Source: Phaeosaccion multiseriatum (taxonomy: Eukaryota > Ochrophyta, other classes). From it: a stretch of DNA of 64,000 nucleotides. The translations under genes were made by a program, and so were the position numbers. Under the pieces are notes generated by a model. It made no database searches. It was not told the DNA's origin and worked only from the letters and a program-made list of their open reading frames with translations. This document shows, piece by piece, positions 57,340 through 64,000 of the stretch (position 1 is its first letter; each line of letters opens with the position of its first letter). Where the stretch lies: assembly GCA_965112735.1 (NCBI GenBank), contig OZ218953.1, forward strand, positions 62,001 to 126,000. The letters are read 5' to 3'.

Positions 57340-60300
57340 GGGGGGGGGGCGAGAGGGGGAGTCGAATGGCACGAAATGGGGGGATACTACTGGCACTCGC
57401 ACGGGGGAGGAGGAGGTGGAGCAATCGCAGTCGGGCTTGGTGCTGCTCGGCTCGCTGCCCGTGGGGGAGTGGGTGCAGAAGAAGAGGAGCCAGGGGGTCA
57501 GGAGCCCCGGGAGCGGCGGCAAAGCAGTCACGGCACTGAAAGTAGCCTTCACGGAGGAGCAGGCGGGGGCGGCAGGGGGGAGACGGGTGTGTTGGCTCGC
57601 GCTCGGCTTTGAGGAAGGGGAGGTACTGCTACTCAAGTTCGACGGGGGTTTCACACACTTCGTGGATGACAATGAGTACGTTCGAGTCATTGACGTTTCC
57701 TCTCCGTCAGGCGCGGAGGCGGGGGGGCGTGAAGGAGGGGTGGCCGAGGCCAAGGGCGGGGGCGAGCGGGTCATGGTCCAAGTGGTGGGGGGGGGAGGCG
57801 ACGACGATGACCTTGCCGCTGCCATCGCCGCCGCAGAGCTCGAGGTCATGCACATCAACGCCCGGCAGGGGCAGGGGGACGCGCTCGGCATTGACGCCGA
57901 CGATGAGTACGATTTTAGTGACGACTTGGAACACGAGGACGAGCCGCACTTGCTGGGGGGGGGGGAGGGAGGTGACAGGGGGTGGAGCGCAGACTCGCTC
58001 TCCCTGTCGCAACGAAAGGAACAGGAACACGAACAAGAACAAGAACAAGAAAGCGTTTCTGGAGAGGGTGCCGAGCGGGAGGGGGAGGGGGAGGGCATCC
58101 ATCATGCCGACGCGGAGCCCGACCCCCGCCCTTGTGCAGCCTCCTCTTCCCCTGTGCAGCTGTTCCTCGGCAAGGTGCACAGCGCACCCGTGTGTGAGCT
58201 TCAAGTGCTCTTCGAGGAGGGAGGGGAAGGAGGGGAAGGAGGGGAAGGAGGGGGCCCTGGCTGTGGCTGCGTTCGTTTATGCGCGGGGGACTCTTCAGGC
58301 TGCGTGAGCTTGTCCCGCCTCCGACTGTCCGACGGAGACGCCACAGTGCAGCTCGCAGACGTGCAGCAGCCCAAGCACAAGCACACACACAAGGTCAGAG
58401 AGGAGCAGAGAGAGGAGCTGCCTTGCTTCTGCTTGCTTCTGTCCTCGTCCGTGTCGGGCGTTTGTCGAACTCCTCACAACTCACAAGGCCTGCTCTGCTC
58501 TGCTCTGCCCATATGCCTCTGCTCTGCTGCTGTCCTCTGAGGTGCTCAGTCTGCGGGCGTGCCCTACTCGTCCCGTCCCGTGTTCGTTGCGTGTGTGCTG
58601 CTCATGGAAGACCTCACCTTCGACCCTTCGGACCACCCTAGTGCCGTATCACCAACTGCTGCATCACCAACTTCTGGATCACCAACTGCTGTATCGCCAA
58701 CTGCGGCAGCGGTGGAGGGGACAGGGGCCTCGAGAGCGAGGAGCTGTGCCCCCCGTTCCGTGCTGTACGTGTTCTGTAACGAGAGCCTCACCCTCGTGGA
58801 TGTCGCCTCCGCCGCCACTCTCGCATCGTGCGCCTTCCCGCCGCCTCAGCTCAGGCCAAGCCGCTGCAGGAGCAGGAGCAGCGGCAGTCAGCAGAGGGCA
58901 GGCCGCGGAGACAACGGCAGCGACAACGGCAGCCACAACGGCAGCGACAATAACGGCGTGTGGGCCTTTCACGTAGACGGAGAGCTCATGGCCACATCAT
59001 CATCAGGTAATGGAGGGATACTTGATTGACTCATCATCATCAGGTGGGGGGGGCAGGCAAATGGAGGCATACAGGCATACACACGGGAGGGAAAGGCAGG
59101 AGGATGCCGCCTCGTCTCTTCTCTCAAGGCTATCGTCAATTGCACCGACTTACTGACTTACTCGCCCCTCCTTTCAGCAGGCAGGAATATGGGCAGCGCC
59201 AAGCACAAGGGCACCTCGCTGCTGGTGACTTGCAATGATAAGGTATAGCACAAGGGTAGGCAGGTAGGCAGGCAGGCAGGCAGGCAGGCATTGGCTTTCT
59301 GTGGTGTTTGAGCCAGGCTGTCTGTGCCCCCCCCCCACTTTGTGCCCCCCTCAAGGTGGCCCTGCTGCAAGTCGACGTGGTAAGGAGGGTAAGGAGGGCA
59401 GCGCAGCCCAACAAGAGGGGCGGCCTGGGGCTGGCGGCCGTGATGGTCGACAAGCTCGCAGCGGCCATTATGGCGGACAAGCAAGACAAGGGGCCTCCCC
59501 CCTCCACAGGGGACGACGACCACTGCGCTGGAGGTGAGCAGCGAAGAGGGAGAGAGAGGAGAGAGAGAGGAGAGAGGAGAGAGGAGAGAGAGAGGAGAGA
59601 GAGAGAGGAGAGAGAGACAGAGAGGAGAGACAGAGAGGAGAGAGGACAGAGAGGAGAGAGGAGAGAGGAGAGAGAGAGAGAGTTGTGCTGTGTGCCGCCC
59701 CCCCTCCCCGTGTGCTGTGTGCTGACGCGTACTGCGCTGCGTGTCGCATCACCCCCCCCTTTCAGCGGAGCTCACCCTTGACGTCAGGGCCATGAATGCG
59801 CTCATCGCCGAGAGAGACCACGACGACGGCCTGGGGGTGGGGGGGGCTCAACAAGGGGGCGGGGTCAGGGCCCTGGGAGCAGCCTTCGTCCGCGCCGGGG
59901 CGGTGGGCGGGGAGACAGGGGGGGGCTCTTCCATGCCCCTGCTCGTCACGCTGGACGACACCAACCACTACACGGCCTACGCGCTGCCCAGGCTGGCCAC
60001 CATCGACAGGTGCAGCAGGGGAGGCGCTAGTCAGTCAGTCAGTCAGTCAGTCAGTCAGTCCTCAGTCAGTCAGTCAGTCAGTCAGTCAGTCAATCAGTCA
60101 GTCAGTCAGTCCTCAGTCAGTCAGTCCATCTGTCAGTCAGTCAGTCAGTCAGTCAGTCAGTCAGTCAGTCAGTCAGTGCTCAGTCAGTCAGTCCATCTTT
60201 CAGTCAGTCAGTCAGTCAGTCAGTCAGTCAGTCCATCTTTCAGTCAGTCAGTCAGTCAGTCCTCAGTCAGTCAGTCCATCTTTCAGTCAGTCAGTCAGTC

Positions 60301-61785
60301 AGTCAATCAGTCCTCAGTCAGTCAGTCCATCTGTCAGTCAGTCCATCTTTCAGTCAGTCAGTCAGTCAGTCAGTCAGTCAGTCAGTCAGTCCATCTGTCA
60401 GTCAGTCAGTCAGTCAGTCCTCAGTCAGTCAGTCCATCTTTCAGTCAGTCAGTCAGTCAGTCAATCAGTCCTCAGTCAGTCAGTCCATCTGTCAGTCAGT
60501 CAGTCAGTCAGTCAGTCAGTCAGTCAGTCAGTCAGTCCATCTGTCAGTCGGTCAGTCAGTCAGTCCTCAGTCAGTCAGTCCATCTTTCAGTCAGTCAGTC
60601 CATCTGTCTGTCCGTGCGCTTGTCCTAAGCTCGCTTCTCCCCCTTCCCCCCTCCCTCTTCCCGTCTGTACGCAGGGGAAGAGTCGGAGCAGGCCCAGACT
60701 CCGCTCGGCGCGTGAGGGAGGGGGGGGGGGGAGGAGCGGTGAGTGCTGAGTGTCGCTCCTTTCGATTGTTTGCAGCCTGTGGGGGGGGCTTTTATTCTCA
60801 TGCCCCTCCCCCTCCTGGCCGCTTCATTCCCATCCCCCATCTATCAGGGGCCCGAGGCAGTGGTGGATGCTCACTCGTGCTTCTTCAGCGACTCTTATGG
60901 GGAGATGATGTGGGCCGCCACTCCCAAGGAGCTCGTGCGCTGGTACCTCCCCTCCATAGCGCCCTTGAGGCCGTGGGAGAGGGACCCGGGGGGGGGCAGC
61001 CCCACAGAGGCAGACGGGAGCACAGAGGCGGTGGTGCGGCTGTGCAAGGTGCCTTTCCTTCACCACCCGAGAGAGAGAGTGGAGGGGCCGAGCCTCAGCC
61101 TCACGAGGGCTTCCTCGTCCGTATCGTCCATAGACACCGCCGACAGCGGCAGTGGGGACAGAGGGGAGGGGGGAGCGGTCAAGGCCAGCAAGCGGAGCAA
61201 GTTGAGGCTCGGAAGACTCACCAGCCTAGTCAGGACCACGTCCGGGGCCGAAGCGCTGGAGCGCGTGATGAGCGAAAGCGGAGAGTACAGAGCTACGGCA
61301 TGCAAGGAGGGGGGCGAGTCTCAGAGGGGCGAGCCGCAGAGGGGCAGGCTATGGAGCACGTCCAGCGCCAAGCCCTCCAAGCCCGACAGGCCCGACAGGC
61401 CCTTGGTCAAGGCCAGGCCTACCTCTACACTGGTACGTACGTACACACACGGCCTTGATGACCTTGATGACCTTGATGACCTTGATAGGGAAGGGGCTCT
61501 TTCCACAGCTTTGGGTCCGACGTGTCTGAAGCGCCTTCCTCGTGCCTTCCACGCCCCCTCCTTCCTACAAGTCAATAGATAATCACCCCCCCCCCCCCTC
61601 CCCCCCCCAAGGACGCCACTCTGGCGAACATGAGCGACGCCAAGCAAGCTGCGGAGCAAAACACAGACACGCTGCAGCGCATCGAGCACGACTCTGCCCT
61701 CCTCAGGGACAACGCAGCGGACTTCGGAAGGCAGGCCAAGCTTCTGAAGGCACACGCCAAGGGGGGAGAGTGCACAGTCAGCTGA
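53986..61785 (+). CDS. Tomosyn/LLGL-like WD protein with C-terminal SNARE-like helix, 1,720 aa
   Basis: Exons 53986-54136, 54452-54661, 54753-55219, 55351-55404, 55527-55790 (start could be 55518), 55877-56023, 56180-57208, 57290-58393, 58550-59006, 59181-59242, 59356-59533, 59766-60009, 60675-60711, 60848-61432 and 61612-61785 give 5,163 nt in frame. The N-terminus reads FGHHGLPTDVCALAYEEEHG, then SSAG joined to LVKVFGGPGVEVVL, the opening of the Lgl/tomosyn propeller. WD-like blades follow (GTVWVWDLVSRKLKGF, LIGYADGRIGLWDV, LNCLAWHPDGDFFAAGFESG) and large acidic or Gly-rich inserts interrupt them. The last exon is a 58-residue amphipathic helix (LQRIEHDSALLRDNAADFGR) resembling the R-SNARE tail of tomosyn. 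Such proteins occupy syntaxin/SNAP25-type SNAREs and restrain or organise exocytosis. Exon 12 (37 nt) is inferred from phase. There is no transmembrane anchor. Confidence 0.78.
58643..58702 (+). repeat. Four tandem copies of the 15-bp motif (tomosyn-like gene)
   Basis: Units at 58643, 58658, 58673 and 58688, each 15 bases of the form gcNgNatcaccaact. They encode AVSPTAASPTSGSPTAVSP, a different frame from the LVIQ and GDTA readings elsewhere. This shows the unit can expand in tandem with a 15-bp period. Confidence 0.9.
60024..60612 (+). repeat. CAGT tetranucleotide satellite with higher-order units, intron
   Basis: About 590 bp of (cagt)n broken at intervals by cctcagt, ccatctgt and ccatcttt interruptions that themselves recur in larger blocks. 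It lies inside the intron 60010-60674 of the tomosyn-like gene. All frames are open because the 12-base period encodes only Ser, Val and Gln, so the apparent SVSQ-rich protein is an artefact. Confidence 0.95.
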
Positions 61786-63134
61786 GAGAGAGAGCACAAA
61801 GGACAAGCTTCTGTCATTGCAGCAATAGCAATACTGGAGGGAGAAGGAGAGGACCAACCACTTCAAACCGTCTTGTTACATTTTTACATGGCAAATTATC
61901 ATACAAAGACAGAGACTAAAAGTGCTTTGGCAAAAGCACAATCGGAGCTTGAGAGCTTCACTTCACTCTGTGCTTCACTTCACTCTGTGGGCGTTGCAAG
62001 AGGAGGACACTTGAAATGGGGTCACCAAAACCCAAGTCCCGAATATCTGCAGCAGCAGCTACAAAACAAAGCCCCTGCCACGCGTCCTCCACAAGCACCC
62101 TCCACCCTCCTGTCACTCGCAGCGCCTTCCCTTCCCTTCCATCACACGCCGTCACCATGCTCTCCTTCAGCTCTCCCTCAGCACCGCCACCTCCCCCTCT
62201 CGCTTCTCGTCATCGTCCTTCTGACCGATAGCGGTGGTAGGCATGCCCGAAGCCTCTGGCCCCCCTCTTTGTGGGCAGCGCAGTGGGGCAGCAGCAGGAT
62301 CTTACTCCGCCGCGCATCCGCCACCACACCATTCGATAGCTCCCTGCCCCTCCCTGCCCCTCCCTATCCCATCGGCCGCAGCACAGCAGCGCAGGACCAT
62401 GCGGCAGCCTCACCGACAGCGTGTTCAAGCCCTCTCTCTCTCTCTCCACAGACCACAGGGCAGCCTCACCAACAGCGTTTTCAAGCCCTCTCTCTCTCTC
62501 TCCACAGACCACAGGGCAGCCGAATCTCGTCCCCGACATGGAGCCCCAGCCCGAAAGCAAACCCACCCTACTCGCCCTATTCCATCCTCCACTGCTTCCT
62601 TCTCCTTGCAGTCCTCTGCCTCGGGTGGTGAGGGGGGAGCTGTGCCCTGTTACCCTGTCACCCTGTTACCCCCGCCCCCTTGCTTCCGTTCATGTCGTCA
62701 TGTCGGTCGCAGCTCGTCGCTTCTTGGGCACAGGTGGAGGCAGTGCAGTCTCCCCCGTTTGCTTCCCTCCGCTTGCACCCTTTTCATTCGAGATGCCTCC
62801 TGTACACCCTCGGCCTACTTGTCGGAAGCTCTTGAGCGAATCTCACACCCGTCTCGCTCTACACCTCTGGACCACGCAGCTCCGTTGTGCCGATTCAAAG
62901 TCCTCCTTGGATCTGCTTGCTTGCTTCTTATCGAGCCCATAAGCTCAAATACACATCTCGCGCCCTACCCCTACCGCCTCCACTAACCTCAGCCAAGCGC
63001 ACTAAAAACCAACAAAAAAAAGTTACAGCTCTATTTCACACCTCGCACCTCTTAGCAACACACGGCACCTCTTGACCACAGCTCCATGGCCAACGCACAG
63101 TCCTGATTCCTGATTCTTGTCGTACCCCTCAACC
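61786..63134. other. Convergent intergenic spacer
   Basis: 1.35 kb between the stops of the tomosyn-like gene and FIS1. Apart from the 56-bp duplication listed separately, there are three short cctgtcaccctgttacc-like repeats near 62646-62670. No coding region with domain or splice support is seen on either strand. Confidence 0.55.
62404..62515. repeat. 56-bp tandem duplication
   Basis: A 56-base unit beginning gcagcctcac and containing a tctctctctctctcc run occurs at 62404-62459 and 62460-62515 with two mismatches; a third copy begins (gcagcc) and breaks off. Confidence 0.92.
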
Positions 63135-63815
63135 CTAACGGCGCCCCCGGGAGAAAAGAAGGGAGAGGCCCACCGCTACTGCTGTCGCTCCCACGGCCCC
63201 CAGGACAGCGTACCTCTCCCCCTTTTCCTGCCGACTCCGGCACAGATCGTGCAACACGAGGCCCGCCGGGTGTTCAGGCTCCATTCGCAGCAATTTCTCT
63301 ACATAGATCCGGCTTTGACTCCAATCCCCAGTGCCGTAGAAGGAGAGGGCCATACTGTAGTAGAGCTCCTCGGGGTGCGCATATCCGGAGTCCACAAACT
63401 TCATCAAAGACCTTCGGCCTTCTTCCCGCTCGTGCTTCTTCCCGCTCTTGCTCTGAGCTTGCAGGTTCGGGTTGAAGTTTGGGGTTAGAGTTATGTGAAA
63501 CTTGGATCAAACTTGTACCAATGCTGTACCAAGAGCCCACCGCACTCACCTTTACCATGGCTAACTGTACGTACAGCTGGCGCTGGACCTCTGCGAGGGA
63601 AGGGGGCATTTAAGAAGGCAACGCGGATATCATCACCCCCTTGTTACTACCAGCTGCCCCCGCCGCCACGTGCTGCCATCCCCCGAAGACACAGACTCAC
63701 CTTTGTTGTCACAGTTTTCGATCCGTCTGTGCAGCTCACTAATAAGCTCTGTCACCATACTCCGCTCCTGCTCCAGCTGAACATCAAGCTCGTTCTTCTC
63801 CCCGCCCAGCATCAT
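63135..63815 (-). CDS. FIS1: Mitochondrial fission protein FIS1, 157 aa
   Basis: Exons 63815-63701, 63590-63550 and 63452-63135 give 157 residues (human FIS1 has 152). After splicing QLYVQLAMVKSKSGKK corresponds to the FEYAWCLVRSK helix of FIS1; ELYYSMALSFYGTGDWSQSR and VEKLLRMEPEHPAG are the two TPR-like helices; the tail AVLGAVGATAVAVGLSLLFS is a C-terminal membrane anchor followed by RGRR, the usual signal for outer mitochondrial or peroxisomal membrane insertion. FIS1 recruits dynamin-type fission factors in several eukaryotes. The N-terminal arm (KNELDVQLEQERSMV) is not similar to known FIS1 arms, so the first exon is less certain than the rest; another ATG overlaps at 63812. Confidence 0.85.
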
Positions 63816-63954
63816 CTTTGTACTGGTCACACCGCGAAAAGGGGGATGAAAGGGAGTAGAGATTAGAGAGAGAAAATGCTAAAGAGTTGGTGCTCCAATA
63901 GTCGACAGAGGGAGAGAGGGACAAGATTACAATTTTTTTTTTATAAAGAGAGAA
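63816..63954. promoter_or_regulatory. Upstream region between FIS1 and the edge gene
   Basis: 139 bp between divergent ATGs, with a T-rich run (attttttttttataaag, near 63931-63948) close to the edge gene start that is TATA-like. A bidirectional promoter is inferred only. Confidence 0.35.
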
Positions 63955-64000
63955 ATGGCGGAGGAGCAGCAGCACGGCCGTGCTCAGCTCCCGCAGAACT
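63955..64000 (+). CDS. Start of a gene cut by the window edge
   Basis: ATG at 63955 opens MAEEQQHGRAQLPQN and runs off the window. It is divergent from FIS1, as seen for five other pairs here. Too short to identify; it could also be chance. Confidence 0.3.
   Translation, partial: MAEEQQHGRAQLPQN

Noticed and set aside
60001-60628. Long SVSQ-repeat open frames on the plus strand
   Set aside because: They are translation of the intronic CAGT satellite; a 4-bp repeat without stops is open in all three frames.

Overview
This window is eukaryotic nuclear DNA from a GC-rich, gene-dense protist. Genes are split by short introns (mostly 75-200 bp, GTGAGT-like donors). Spliced models made by hand close exactly in frame for 14 of the protein genes. 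The gene set points to a flagellated alga, probably of the stramenopile type: a RIIa-domain protein, a BART-domain protein, a tubby-tailed myosin, a basal-body-type coiled-coil protein, a tomosyn/LLGL-like protein, FIS1 and an SLC25 carrier with a long N-terminal extension. The lineage assignment is inference; no rRNA, tRNA or plastid gene is present to settle it. The sequence carries many CAG/CTG, GA/TC, GGGA and CAGT microsatellites and a 15-bp interspersed motif.

Layout, left to right. 0.2-1.1 kb: secreted peptidase S74-domain protein (minus). 2.5-4.3 kb: divergent pair of an unknown protein (minus) and a RIIa-domain ciliary protein (plus). 4.9-23.5 kb: one 18.5-kb minus-strand gene for a 5,871-residue HECT ubiquitin ligase (RCC1 propeller, LamG-like, zinc fingers, UBA, FN3-like, SPRY, HECT). 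23.8-25.4 kb: SLC25 carrier (plus), divergent from the ligase. 26.0-27.0 kb: leucine-rich-repeat protein (plus), tail to tail with LarC (27.0-29.0 kb, minus). 29.5-30.0 kb: a poorly defined small plus-strand gene. 31.0-31.7 kb: BART-domain protein (minus). 31.9-39.4 kb: 19-exon myosin with a tubby C-terminal domain (minus). 39.6-44.9 kb: two sigma-like glutathione transferases (plus) enclosing an opposite-strand coiled-coil gene. 46.5-50.9 kb: PH/ankyrin protein (plus). 51.1-53.6 kb: GT92 glycosyltransferase (minus). 54.0-61.8 kb: tomosyn/LLGL-like WD protein (plus). 63.1-63.8 kb: FIS1 (minus), then the first codons of a divergent gene at the right edge.

There is no operon logic. The recurring arrangement is divergent gene pairs sharing 140-370 bp of upstream DNA (six cases). 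Functional themes are cilium and membrane traffic (RIIa, BART, tubby, coiled coil, tomosyn, myosin), ubiquitin signalling, mitochondria (SLC25, FIS1) and nickel-pincer cofactor chemistry (LarC). The most notable points are the myosin-tubby fusion, the giant ligase, a complete LarC in a eukaryotic context, mosaic identity between the two GST copies, GC-AG introns, and a 15-bp period motif spread through exons and introns of several genes in different frames.
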